Shown: positions 42,481 through 55,445 of the stretch, one piece after another
How positions within the stretch are numbered: position 1 is the stretch's first letter
Layout of the letters: each line of letters opens with the position of its first letter
DNA from: Cloeon dipterum
Lineage: Eukaryota; Arthropoda; Insecta; Ephemeroptera; Baetidae
Reading direction: 5' to 3'
DNA: 64,000 nt
NCBI RefSeq assembly: GCF_949628265.1
Contig: NC_088789.1
Span: forward strand, 25,165,883 to 25,229,882
Notes under the pieces: generated by a model
Told to the model about the DNA's origin: nothing
The model's database searches: none
Seen by the model: only the letters and a program-made list of their open reading frames with translations
Translations under genes and position numbers: made by a program

Positions 42481-43500
42481 CTTGTGAGATATCAATTGAA
42501 GAGATATATCAATCGAAACGCACCGCTCGGAGGCTAAAAGATAATTGAGGAAATATCTCACGACCTCCACTAGCTCAGGTAAAATGCTTCTGGCCAGTGG
42601 GGGATGGGGGATGATGCTTAGGGTTGTTTTTCCTCCCTCTGCCACCCAAATGCTCAATTGGACGTTGGACACGCAGGATGTGCATTGTTGTCAGGGCCAG
42701 ACTGGTGGGGCATTCTTAATTTTGGCGGCCCACGAGACCGTAGCAGCCCCCTCCCCCTCCACCTGGGGTTCGCAAAAACAAAATACCTGCATTTTCCGGA
42801 AAAAACCAATACAATGCAAATACTGTTTTTTTTCTGAAATTTTGCGCATTTTTATTGAAAATAAAAAATTGTGATCTTTACAAATCAGTAAAAAATATAC
42901 CACTGCTTTCACCATGAGACCGAAAACATTAATACTAATCGAACGTTTCCAAAATTTCTGGCACTTTTTGCGTGAAATATGACCTTTTAGGAGTTAAATT
43001 CGAAAAAATTAACTCGGAAAAACCCAAAACTGGTGGGATTTTTTCAGCTGGTTTTTTTTAGCGCAAAATACCAGTGGAGCATTTTTGCGCTTTGCAACCC
43101 TGGAGATGAGTCCGCAATTATATGGGTAGTTTTTGCAATTTTGATAAAGCCTAAAATTTGGAGTTGCAAAAAAATGAAATTTAAAAAAAAACTTCTTTTA
43201 CGAGTTTTGAAGCGGAAAAAATGATCACTTAGAAATTATTTGCAATTTTCGTATTTGTCATGGGACATCTTTTGAACACATTTTCTAAATTTGTATTTAA
43301 AAAACATTATTTTTTACAAAAAAATAAACAAATAAATAACCGTAAAAATATTCATATTTCGGAAAAACATTATATGCGTGAATATGCGGAAAAAACAGAA
43401 AATGTCTATTTTGGTAATCTTTCACTGCACTGAACTATATAATAAACACTTAGAAAACTATCGATGTAAATTGTAAGAATTTTACAACAGCCCAGCTATC
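42481..43500. other. Upstream region of secreted-protein gene, then spacer
   Basis: The first ~100 bp contain the putative promoter and 5' UTR of the - strand secreted-protein gene; a TATA box was not identified. The remainder is AT-rich with A/T homopolymer runs and no coding signal. Confidence 0.35.
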
Positions 43501-43940
43501 AATTGACCAGTTGTACAAACCCTTAGTGTTCGAAGCCGCCAACAGATAGCGCAACCCTTTATTATACTTTCTTAAAAATTTATTTTTAAGGCATTTCCGC
43601 TGCGATTTTTAGACTTAATCCTGCCACTGTCCATTCTTCACTTAATATGCTCTCTTTTGACGTTCTGAAAACCAAAATCGGATAAGCCATGGCTGCAGTC
43701 GCCGTAGAATGATGAAAAACTATTTTTTTAAAATAAAATATATTTTTGATGGTTCTACGGCGGTTGGCTGAACCAATTTTGGTTTTCAGCACGTCAAAAG
43801 AAAGAAAATCAAGTGAAGAATGCACAGTAGCTAGATTAAGCGGAAATGCCTTAAAATTAAATTTTTAAGAAAGTGTAATTATACGGTTACGCCATCTGTT
43901 GGCGGCTTCAATCACTAAGGGATTATACAACTGGTCAATT
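43501..43940. mobile_element. 440-bp near-complete hairpin element (foldback MITE)
   Basis: The ends are inverted copies (aattgaccagttgtacaa at left, ttatacaactggtcaatt at right). Complementarity continues inward almost to the centre near 43,720. Examples are gccgccaacagatagcgc against gcgccatctgttggcggc-like sequence, and gacgttctgaaaaccaaaat against attttggttttcagcacgtc. No open frame was seen. Fragments of the family occur near 17,983, 45,236-45,370 and 51,525-51,560. Confidence 0.78.
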
Positions 43941-45811
43941 GCAAAGTTATTTCGGAATAAGTAAAATGAAAATCTTTGTTCTTTTGCCAAGAAATATGGG
44001 AAGTACTGTATATATTAATGTTCTTCAAGATATTTTTCAACGTAGATATAGATGCACCCGCCTGATTTATATTATCATGAAATAGCTATACGCAGAGTAT
44101 ACAGGTAAGCTTATATGAATGTAACTTGACAGGGCAACAAATTGAGATATTGATGCGCAGCCAAACTGCATTTCGGCATGCACGTACCATAGAAGTGTCA
44201 GTTGGCATTATTCTTATTGTTAAAATAAGAAGAATTGATGGCATTTTTGTTTCACAAATAGGTCACCTTCGACGTACCTGGTTTCAAAACCGAGACTTAA
44301 CCTTTATAACGCGTAGCCGCATAAACTTTCTTGCACAATGTTATATTGTTAAGAGACTCCCCTGCTCTCCATCTCCCGGGGGAAAGAGAATGGGATTAAA
44401 ATAGACAGGCCCTTCTGTAAATTTTAACTGACATTTTGTATTTTGAATAAACAATCAACAATGCAGCAACAGGGTGTATGCGCGGTATAGACCCCCACGT
44501 CAGGGTTCTGACAATGAGTTCCACAGTGAGAGCCGTGTCACAAAAGAAAATAGAAACCCAAAAGCGGCTTTTTTAATTATAAGCAGGTTGCAAAAAGTCA
44601 ATCGTTTCCAATGATTTATGCGTAAATAATAATTAATACTGAGGATTCCCGTCGAGCTATAGGATCTCTTCTCAGGAATTTCCTTACTTATTGTTATTTA
44701 AACGCCATGGTATATGTGTGGTCTTCTTCGTCATTGTCAGCCAGGATACAAAAGTTGGTCGATTTTCATTGTCGAGCATCCTCTAGTTTATATGTAGCGG
44801 CACACAAAAAGAAATTGTTTTACATATTAAGAAATTCCCACAGAAGCAGCATTATTGGTTCCAAAATCGTTGCAGAAGAATTTATAAGGAACGGTGGCGT
44901 CATCTATCGTTTTTGCACTTAACACGCAAATGGAGAGCCTTTGCAGACCCACTAACAATAAAAGGGAAACGTGTATACGTGTACACTAATCGATCCAACA
45001 AATAAATGTTTATACTTTTGAATCACCACCCTACCGGCTATTTATATGTTTTTGTGTTATATAATAATGCTGAATTATTTGTTGTTGAATTTATTATAGT
45101 AAAAGTTTTTCACGACACTCAGAACAAAACCTATAACAATAAACGTGTAGAAAGAAAGGTCAGCAAAGATTTTTAATTTATAGTAGTTTTTCTTGGCACT
45201 GCGGCGATTTAAACATTTAAAGCATCAAGAGAAATCTTTTAAGGAAAATATTGCACAACAGCGAGATTGAGTCTGAAATCGCAGCGGAAGCGTGTGCCTT
45301 AAAATCGAAATTAACTGCTGGCACCATCTATTGGCGGCATCAAATACTTAAGGGCTGTCGCAGCTGGTAAATTTATGCTTGAGAAAAGTCCGCATCCCCT
45401 AATATCAGGAATTTGAGGGGGCGAAAATCCGAACTGATTGAGCTGGATAGAGAGATGAGATTTCGCAAAAATTATTGGAAATTCATCAAAAAATCTCACG
45501 TTCTTTTGTATTACTAAAATTTTCCAGGATGAATCAACTTTATATTTAGCGATATTGAGAGACAAAACAAATTAATTTCCAAAAAAAGCAAAAAGTAAAG
45601 AAATAATTTAATAATTATCACGAATTTTAACTACGCGCCACAAGAATATTTCAAACTTTGACGCCACAAGAGATCCAATTAAATTCAATCACCGACCACT
45701 CCTTCTACTCAGTCGCCATCTTTGTTGTTTATAGAAGCTGTTTATCATATTTGCTGCTGGAAATTTTGCTTACGTCTCTATTCCCTCCCCATTAAAGGAA
45801 CTTTGAAAGCG
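43941..45811. other. Intergenic spacer upstream of SART1
   Basis: AT-rich sequence with no supported gene. Open frames at 44,126-44,404 and 44,707-44,922 show no family signature or splice context. A degraded arm of the 43,501 hairpin family lies at about 45,236-45,370. The last ~150 bp before 45,812 should hold the SART1 promoter and 5' UTR. Confidence 0.4.
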
Positions 45812-48800
45812 ATGGGGTCTTCAACAAAGAAGCACAAATCCGACAAAACACGTGACAGCCGCAAAAGAAAACACCGGAGCAGGTCCAAGTCGCCTGAAAC
45901 TAGCGAAAGGTCGGACAGGCAGGACAGACACAGGCACCGCAGACACCACAGAAGGAGGTCGGACAAGAACGACAAAAACGAGCATTATTCAAGTGAAGGT
46001 AGGCATCACCGTCAGTTACTATTTCCCTGGTTGGTTCACTGATTAATGCCATTCCCACCGGTCCCCGATTTATATTATGTATGTGACAACAGTAATATTG
46101 CCTGCTGTTTTGTACGTTTTCAGGCTTGTAAGCCCGTGCACGGCTTACTTGCTGATTGTGAGCTTTCTTCTCCGCCAGCAAAGGCTGAAAGTCGAGAGAT
46201 AAGGTAAGATCTACATACACAAAGGAGTCTTTTCTTTACGGTGAAGATGAAAAAATAATTTAGGAAAGTTGTCAACTTAAGCTACAAGATATGTATTACA
46301 TAATTACTATGTTCGACATCATTCCATTCAGGGTGTCTTGAGGTAAACAAGTCGATATTCTAGCTCTCTAAATGAAAGGAGGCTTGGAATAATATTCTAG
46401 ACATTATACGCAATTAAAAATTCAACGTCTTTGACTGTCTTGGTCGCTTGCAGACAGCAGACAGTGAAATTAGCCAGAAATGTTGATTAATTTTTTAAAC
46501 AGAGGATTAAGATTGTATAATAAAATCTTTCCTTAGGTGTAGAGATAAATTTAGACCCTTAAACATTTGTTTTTCTAACCCTCAATTATTTAATTTTATT
46601 CGAGGAAAAAAATCGTAGCATCTGTAAATTAACAACTGCTAATTCTGTTAAAATGCATAATATTTGTAAGCTCAATTTTCTTTCAACGGGAAATTATCAA
46701 TACATAAAATATCTCTGAGAACGTCTTTCAAGCCAGAAGAACGACATTAAAAACGGCTCAATTGTAACAAGAAGAGATTGATTTAACAAATTGATTTTTC
46801 GACTGAAAAAAGGAATGTAATTTTTATGTGTTTTGTAATATTACTGTTGAAAGCATGCCATATTTTATTTTTATGACTCCTTATTGAACAAATTTAATAA
46901 AAAAAATTGTTGTCAAATTAAAACTTCAGCGTCTCCTTGGGCTGCCTTTTTTTAAATTAAATACAGCCACTTCTTATGCCTGTGTGCTAGAAATCTTTCA
47001 AAATACACCTGGTTATTTTAGGTAAAGTCTTAAATAAGTGGATATAAATATGATCAATTTTTAAACCAGCATGAAATATGACAATTGACTGAAAAACTGA
47101 CCAGTGATATTTTCTGAAAATATTCGGACTTCTATAAAACAGATTTTGAAATAGTTTGAACCAGAATCCTACTTTTCACGTTTGAAAAATCTTGTAAAAC
47201 GTTGTTTTTTGCTATATTTATAAATTATATATATTTTGAATACATCTAAGGCGCAAAAATGTCATATTTTGAGCACTCAATCGAGTTGTCACTTTTCGAC
47301 AACCTTATTTTCCTACTTTAAACCAGTCATAGAGAAATAAAATCATTTTTTAGATTTTACGTTTTCATGTCTACATTTTTTCCTCTGAGCCTATACATAT
47401 TTATACTTTAATAAATTCTATAAATTGGACTGAAATCAACTTTTTCAACATTTAAAAAATTATCTCTTGGACCCCAATAATTTTCTCTGGAAAATGTGGT
47501 CAAAATTCGACTATTTCCTAAAACTGGACTTCTCTGTGCTGTTCTTCTCCGGAAAAAAATCAGCCCTCCAAAAATCTCAGTGAACCAACCCAATTACTCC
47601 CCGCAAATATTGATTACGCACTCGTGTTACGCTTTCTTCTCTCCTCCCTGCAGATGAAGGGTCCGCGCCTGCCGCACCACCTCCTCCGAAGCTGTCGAGG
47701 GAATCGACGACGCCTCCGCCAGCGCCGGCCATCAGCTCTGGCTCCAACTCGGAGGCACTGTCGATCGACGACACGAACAAACTGCGCGCCAAGTTGGGCC
47801 TGAAGCCGCTCAAGGTGGACGACGGCGATACTGGTGAGAAGAGCAGCGGCCCCAAGAAGACCGCCGCCGAGCTGATGGGCGGCAAGGACATGGGCGAGTT
47901 CGTGCACCGCGCGCCTGAGAACCTCGGCGCCAAGGCCAAGGCCGAGAAGCTGCGCCAGAAGCTCAAGGACCGCCGCGACAAGCGTGAAATCGACGACAAA
48001 TTGCGCAGGGTCAGGGGCCTTGGCGACGAGTCGAGCGACGATGACGCCGTCGCCTGGGTCAACAAGAGCAGGAAGATCCAGGATGAAAAGGCGCAGGCTG
48101 CCAAAAGGGTAATTTTGACGGAAAAATGGGAAATTAGAAGGAGGGAGGAATTTAGGACAAAAAATTCAAACTGAAAAAATTTATTCTTGCACTGCTCATT
48201 AGGAAAAATCCAGAAATTGCTCCTAAATTGTTCAATTTTAAGTTTGTCGCTATGAATAGGGAAAGGAAATCTTGAGACCAATTTTTCCTCTGCATTTTTA
48301 TCACAAATGCCGCTGGGAAACTGAATAAATATTTCATTAAAATTTTTTTTTAGCTATTTGGAGCACTCCCAATTTGCAATTTTTTGTTTCAAAATTTCAC
48401 CAAGGTTTGAAAAAATTGCTTAAGTTCCAATTTTAATTTTTTACTCTAGACTGGAACTAATATTTTAACTTAAAGACAAATTTGCCTGTAGAGAAATTCT
48501 CTTTCCTTCCAATCAGTGAGTTTTGAGACGATTAAAGCATTTTTCTTTATAAAAAATTATCATTCTAATCAACTGTTTAAATAACTTGCTTTTAGGCTAA
48601 AATGCTGGAAGAGATGGACGAGGAATTCGGAGTCGGCGAGCTGGTCCACGATGAATTCCAGCACGCCAAGAGGCAAGCGTACACGGCCAAAGATCTGCGG
48701 GGGCTCAAGGTGCAGCACGATTTGGAAGCTCTCACTGAGGATCGGCAGGTGATTCTTACCCTGGAAGACAAAGGCGTGCTGGACGAGGAAGACGATGTCT

Positions 48801-51672
48801 TGGTCAACGTCAATCTCAAGGATGATGAGAAATACAAAAAGGTAAGTGCCTCTCTAGAGCTACATTTTAACTATTTTATCCACCAAAACCTGCTGGTTCT
48901 TAGAAATTTTTTAAAATTCAATAACTTAATTAAAAGTGCATGTTCTAATCCTGTATTTTGTTAAAATTTTCAGAATAACGAGAGGAAGAAACAGAACAAA
49001 ACCGGCTACAGCGCGTATGACGATGAACAGGTCGATAAGTTTGGAAATATCGAGAAGAGTCTTTTAGGAAAATACGATGAAGAAATCGACGGGGAAAAGA
49101 GGAAGAGTTTTGTCATCGGTGCGTCCTTGGAACTCAATTTAAATGAAAATAATCAAACATAATTCTCAGGTACGGAGAGCGATGAGTTAGAAAGAAGGGA
49201 GTATGAGCGAAAAATCATCCAGGCTAAGCTGCAGAAGAAAACGCTGGAGTCCCTGGCAACGCCGGGCTTGGTTCTCGCCTCTGAGTATTACACCAAGGAA
49301 GAAATGTTCAAGTTTAAGAAGCCGAAAAAGGTACATCAGCTTAAATTCAAAATTCAGGGCTTAGGAATTCATTTTGTAGGTAAGGAAAATCCGCAAGAGA
49401 GTGCTGAAAGCGTCTGACCTGGAGGGGAACGCCCCGTCGACCAGCGCAGACCTGGGTCGCCGAAAACGCGATGAGGCTGAGACCTCAAGCGGATTCAAGC
49501 CCGTGGACAAACACGAGGAGCAGAAGAAGCAGCAGCCGCAAGCGTCGAGCAGCAAACAGGAAGAGGTGGAGGAAATGGAAATGGACAGCGACTCCGAGGA
49601 CAAGAACAAGGCTGTCGGCTTCCTCGACTACGATGACTTGCCTCGTGAGTTAATTTGTGCTTATTTATTTGTGCCTAGTTTGTACATCAAATATTTATAG
49701 GTAGTCAATGTTTAAATTGGCACTGGAATTTAGCATTTTTAATTTGTATGTAAATACTTAATTATAGCCCAAAATAACTGCAGTATATGCTTTTTGAAGG
49801 GTCCTAAGTATAAATTCAATGTTTTTTTTTATTATTTTCCCGTGCTATAAGAGTAAAGAAATATTTTGTTTTAAAATACATGATTTATTATTTCTTTTGT
49901 TCACCTATTTTTACATAATAAAGAATTTTCTAATTTCACGTTTCAGCTCCAGAGGTAGATCTATCAGATGTCAGGTTGGATCCTGACGAAGGTGAGCTTG
50001 AGTTGCAACTCGCCTTGAACAAAGCCCGCAAGTTAAAACAAATCAAGGACCTCAAGCCGACAAAGAGAATCGAGGATGTAAGTTTCTAAATTAAGTGTTA
50101 CATTTAATTAATGTATTATTTTACTTGGCAGATCGCAATGAGGGTGGCCCAAATAAAACAGGAGCAAGAGGGTGAAGAGGCAGGCAGCGGCGGCCACAAC
50201 ATAATGTTGAACGCCACTGCTGAATTTTGCCGCACGCTCGGCGACATTCCAACTTATGGCATGGCTGGAAACCGAGATGAAAATGTTGATGAGCTCATGG
50301 TAAATTCTATATTTTTAATTGTCATTGAAAATAATCATAAAAAAGTGACACAAATACTGAGATTTAGACATTTTATAGATAATTTCTCTTAAGAAATCTA
50401 TCAAGAGTTTTTCCTTCCTTTTAAAGATTCATAAACTAATTTTTAGTAGAGGAAATGAATCCGATCACAATTCCATAAATAAAAGTGGTTTCTACTTATC
50501 AAATTAAAATATGGAAGCGTCTTTTTTACGACAGCCATAATTTTTATCATCTTTTGTAGGATTACGACCCGAATGATGGTAAAAAGGCAACCGATGATGA
50601 CAAAGAGGTGCGAGGCACGTGGAATGAAGTTGAGGTGGACGACACGCCTGTCGACATTCTTCCTCCTGAGGCTCCTATCTTGGAAGAAGAGCCCGACGTG
50701 GGCAGCGGTGTCGCCGGGGCCCTTCGCCTCGCTGTCAGTAAGGGCTACTTAGAAAAGGAGACCTCCAACAAGCCCTCCAATTCAAGGATGAACCATTTGC
50801 AAGCGCAGAATTACTCCATCGACGACAAAAATTACATGTTAGTTTTAATTTAAGAAATCTTTGATTGAAAGGAGTTTAAACATTTAAAAATTGCTAGATT
50901 TTTCCTTTAAAATGCTGTCAGGGCAAAATTAACAACTCTGCTTTGTAATTTGATGGTACTAAACTGAAACTGTAAATTCATTTGCATTTTTTCCCCCAGT
51001 GAGGACGATAAACACAGTCGCCGGGAGCGATTCAATGGACCAACCTCAGACTTCAGAGAGAAAGACGGATACAAGCCGAACATCAAACTTGAGTACATAG
51101 ATGACGACGGGAAAATTCTAAACGCTAAGGAAGCATTCCGGTATCTGTCTCACAAATTCCACGGTAAAGGCCCTGGCAAGAACAAGGTCGAAAAGCGAAT
51201 CAAGAAAATGGAACAGGAAGCGGTAAATTTTATTAAAACTCTTGTTTTGCTTAGATAAATTGTTAACTTTTTTTCTAACAGCTCATGAAGCAAATGAACT
51301 CAACGGACACTCCTCTTGGCACTGTCACCATGCTCCAGCAGAAGCAGAAGGAGACACATTGTCCTTATGTTGTTCTTAGTGGAAGCAAGCAACTCACTTC
51401 GTAAGGATCTTTGCTTATGTCGGGGTTTCTCCTTCGTGGAAATAATTGAATTATCACAAAATTTAGTCAGAAAATGACCATTTTATTCATTCTTATAGCA
51501 TGGTTGTTAAACCAAACATTTTGGTGGCAATACACCAGTTGTATAAGCCCTTCCAAGCCATTATGTTGTTGTCAGTTCAAAGTATAGCCTTTTAATTGGC
51601 TCTTAACCCTGGTTGATTAGTCATCTAATATTTCTTGTATCTTTTTTCAGGATTTCCAAGACGAAGATGTAG
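45812..51672 (+). CDS. SART1: SART1/Snu66, U4/U6.U5 tri-snRNP-associated splicing factor
   Basis: SART1 is a nuclear splicing factor of the U4/U6.U5 tri-snRNP, needed for spliceosome activation. Twelve exons: 45812-45998, 47654-48108, 48596-48841, 48974-49118, 49170-49330, 49380-49644, 49947-50077, 50132-50299, 50560-50837, 51000-51222, 51282-51400 and 51651-51672. All phases close, giving 799 residues, about the human length. The N-terminus is an SR/basic stretch ([15 protein letters not shown]). Hallmarks follow: [89 protein letters not shown] and [19 protein letters not shown]. It ends [10 protein letters not shown]...ISKTKM. Intron 1 (45999-47653) is AT-rich and otherwise empty. The polyadenylation signal is at 51704-51709. 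The last intron carries a fragment related to the 43,501 hairpin family. A dead copy of the 3' exons lies at 52.1-52.7 kb. Confidence 0.96.
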
Positions 51673-51787
51673 GCTGCTTTTTAAAATTATGTTGTAATCA
51701 GTTAATAAAACAATTATATAGTGGTAATATTACTCTTAATGTTCTATTAATATCACCACATTCTTATTCTTACAAAGCGGCACACAC

Positions 51788-51885
51788 CAGGACGCGCATG
51801 GGTCTGTCTTTTTATTTTTGAGAGACACAAAATCCGACGACAGTAACACGAGTGATAATCCGTAGTCGCACGTCCTGGTTCTAGG
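51788..51885. repeat. Short inverted-repeat fragment
   Basis: Ends read caccaggacg at left and cgtcctggttc at right. They are inverted relative to each other and resemble the ends of the small element at 3463-3603. It interrupts otherwise matching duplicated sequence downstream of SART1. Confidence 0.4.
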
Positions 51886-51890
51886 GATAT

Positions 51891-52135
51891 GAGATTATAT
51901 AATTTGCTTTATTAAATTTTGAATGAACATAGATTCATAGGGTTGTAATATTGATAAACATTGCTTCTGCTGTTAGTGTATCTCATACGTAAAGTACATG
52001 TAAACTTTGTGGAGCACATGGGAACTGAAAAACAAAAAATAATAATAGATTAAATTCTCAAAACAAAAAATATTATTGCTTTATATAAAATGATAACAAA
52101 AAATACTACTCACGGAAATTGACTTCATTCTATCA
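51891..52135 (-). pseudogene. Truncated duplicate of the Elongin C 3' end
   Basis: Matches the real Elongin C locus at 52,754-53,160 in order. It has the 3' flank (gagattatat..aatttgc, aaattttgaatgaacatag), a piece of the last exon (ctgctgttagt.tatctcat, gtaaagtacatg.aaactttgtgg), the acceptor and the AT-rich intron, then the start of the previous exon (ttgacttcattc). The stop codon and about 60% of the last exon are missing, as are all upstream coding exons, so it cannot encode Elongin C. It ends abruptly at about 52,130-52,135, where SART1-derived sequence begins. Confidence 0.85.
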
Positions 52136-52688
52136 TGGACGAAAAGCCCGTCTTGGGTAGTGGCGTCGCTGGAGCCCTTCGCCTCGCAATCAGCAGGGGC
52201 TACTTACAGAAGGAGACCTCCAACTCGAGGAGGAACCACTTGCAAGCGCAGAATTACTCCATCGACGACAAAAACTACATGTTAGTTTTTAATTTTAGGA
52301 ATCATTGATGGAAAGGAGTTTATTTCAATCCGAAACATTTAAAAATTGCTAAGATTTTTCTTTTAAGCTGACAGGGTAAAATTAACAACTCTGCCTTGTA
52401 ATTTGATTTTACAAAACAATCCAGACATATTCTGTAAATTCATTTGTATTTATTCCCCAGCAGAAGCAGAGAGAAACGCGCTGTCTTTATGTTGGAAGCA
52501 AACAGCTCACTTCGTAAGTCTTTGCTTTTGTCGATATTTCTTATATTATAACCAAAAGTTGATGGAACTGCAGAAAGTTTTAAATTTTAAGGATAATAAT
52601 GTTTCAGGATTTCCAAGACGAAGATGTAGGCTGCTTTTTAAAGTAATGTTGTAATTAGTTAATAAAACAATTATATAGTGGTAATTGG
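52136..52688 (+). pseudogene. Truncated duplicate of the SART1 3' exons
   Basis: Copies SART1 from within exon 9 onward (cttcgcctcgcaatcagcag, aaccacttgcaagcgcag), its donor and intron 9. It then jumps from the intron 9 acceptor straight into the middle of exon 11 (cagaagcagagagaaacgcg), skipping exon 10. It finishes with a shortened last intron, the terminal exon atttccaagacgaagatgtag and the polyadenylation signal. There is no promoter or 5' coding part, exon 10 is missing and in-exon indels are present, so it is dead. Adjacent to the Elongin C fragment, it marks a tandem duplication of the SART1/Elongin C junction. Confidence 0.88.
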
Positions 52689-52891
52689 TTTATTGATATC
52701 ACCACATAATTTTCTTACAAAACGGCGATTTTTTAGGAGTGATTTTAGGAGTTTGAGATTATATTATAATTTGCTGCATTTAAATTTTGAATGAACATAG
52801 ACCCCGAAGGTTGTAGTATTGATAAACTTAATTTCCAAATTAATGTGTCCAGTGCGGAATGAGCACAATTTTAAAATCAAGTAAAGTCAAA

Positions 52892-53659
<768 letters not shown>

Positions 53660-54412
53660 TATGTGTGTACACAGGTAGCGGGTGGTGACTCTTCTGGTGA
53701 GACTAGAAAAATTCAGAAAATTATAAATATGTGTATACATACTTAATCGACATGCAGGTGCACGCCAAGGTCAGGCCAAACAAGTGAATTTTCATCAAAC
53801 GCGTAAATCGAGAAAAATGCATTACTAAAGGCAATATATTAAATCAAATTCGCGTACACAAGGAATGTGAGAACAATATAAATGGTTTCCGAGACTCAAT
53901 AGTAGTAGACTAATGTCCTTAGAGCTTACCTAACACGAATTCAGCACTGACACTGACAGCGAGATGCTTCTCGAAGCAAGGATAGCTTACAAGTGAAGTG
54001 ACCTGACCAGTCGACCAGTGACAATGACCAATGACGACACGAACACGAACTGTGCAATGTAATCGCTGAGCAAGAACATGGAGGCTATAACAGTCCAAAA
54101 GTTGTGCAAAACAACTCGAAAAAAAAGCTCCTAGATTTTCTCGCAAGGTATTGTTTGTTTATATTTTTCAGCCAATCAGAGGAGCTGTCACGATGAATCC
54201 AACAGCTTCTGATTGGCTTGTGAGTGTTTCAGCGCTCCAAGCGGACATTAGTCTAAATATTGTGCACAGCAGCTATCAATACGCATGCGTTTTCTCAAAG
54301 AACTTCAAGCAATCGGTGCGCTGATTGGTACTCTGAAGGTGAAAATACCTCTTTGACAACGAGCGTGAAGCTTGCTGCTCGCGTTTGCCGCTCGCGAGAA
54401 GTTAGCTGATTT
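53660..54412. promoter_or_regulatory. Elongin C 5' UTR and promoter with CCAAT palindrome
   Basis: Holds the probable 5' UTR exon pieces of Elongin C (acceptor near 53,702, donor near 53,930) and upstream promoter DNA. Three CCAAT boxes in the full ctgattgg context occur at 54172-54176 (+), 54212-54216 (-) and 54324-54328 (-). The first two form the arms of an inverted repeat (agccaatcaga ... tctgattggct) at about 54,170-54,220. CCAAT in this context is the NF-Y site. Confidence 0.5.
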
Positions 54413-55222
54413 TTCAGCAATGTTGCCAACCTAAAAATCTCAAACGCAAAAAAGGGTGTGGTTCAACTCAATTTAAGGGATGGGGATGAATCAGCTGATT
54501 CCCAAATAAAACTAAATAGATAAAATACGGCTCTTAATTAATTAACAGATTAAAATGTGAGAAATATCAAGGGCTAAAAATTCTAGGGACTATTTTATAG
54601 CCCCTGATTGAGTAAAGTTCGATCTCGATTTCCTGTGATTTTGAATCAATTTCACTGCCGTTCCTAAGCCAAGATATTAGAATAAAATTCCGAATGAGAG
54701 TGTCGAATTATTTTGTCGAGGAATAAAAATTAACTGAAATAAAAATAAAAATTAAAACTGAGGGGAGTTCGATCTTGAAACCCTAAATTAATTTTATTTA
54801 AAACCAATGAGAATGCATTATTTCTTGCGATTTTCAATCAATAATTTCACCGTTTCTATAGGCGCCGAGAAATTAAAATAAAATTCCAAAACACGGTCGA
54901 AATAAAGGAATAAAATTTTGGATCACTCTTTCGACCCTTTTAAGTAATCTGAACTCAGTTCGGAGTTTTTAATATCTTGGCTGAACGGTGAAATTGATTC
55001 AAAATCGAGATCGAACTCGATCAGGTGCCATAAAAATAATTCACTAGAATTTTTAGCCCTTTACTTTGCTCAAATTTTAATTTTTTTACTAAGGATTAAG
55101 ACACGTATTTTATCTATTTTGTATTATTTTGGAATCAGCTGATTCATCTCCATCCCTATTAAATTGAGACGAACCACATCCTTTTAGCGTTTAAAATTTA
55201 AGTTGGCAGCATTGCTGAAAAT
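54413..55222. mobile_element. ~810-bp foldback element between Elongin C and VPS28 promoters
   Basis: Long imperfect inverted repeat. The left end ttttcagcaatgttgccaac mirrors the right end gttggcagcattgctgaaaa. Inward, gatgaatcagctgattcc mirrors ggaatcagctgattcatc, and tagccaagatatta-like sequence near 54,665 mirrors aatatcttggctgaacgg near 54,970. The interior also holds a direct repeat (ttgaatcaatttcac... at about 54,650 and ttcaatcaataatttcac... at about 54,834). No coding frame was found. Flanking ctcgcgag sequences may extend the arms by about 25 bp. Confidence 0.75.
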
Positions 55223-55445
55223 GCGGCTGTCTTCTCGCGAGCAGCTAACTGAGCAAACTTCAAACTCGTTCTTCAGCAGTGTTTACAACTTGAATAACCA
55301 CGCCCCCTTCTGAATCACTACGACTGTTTTATTAATATATTGCTGTAGGAAAAAAACGAAAGCAATTTGAGCGAATACATAACAGTTTATCATTTTGGTG
55401 ATATATGTAGTTCGAGTGTTTTTTGCCACGAATTAAAGGTGCAAA

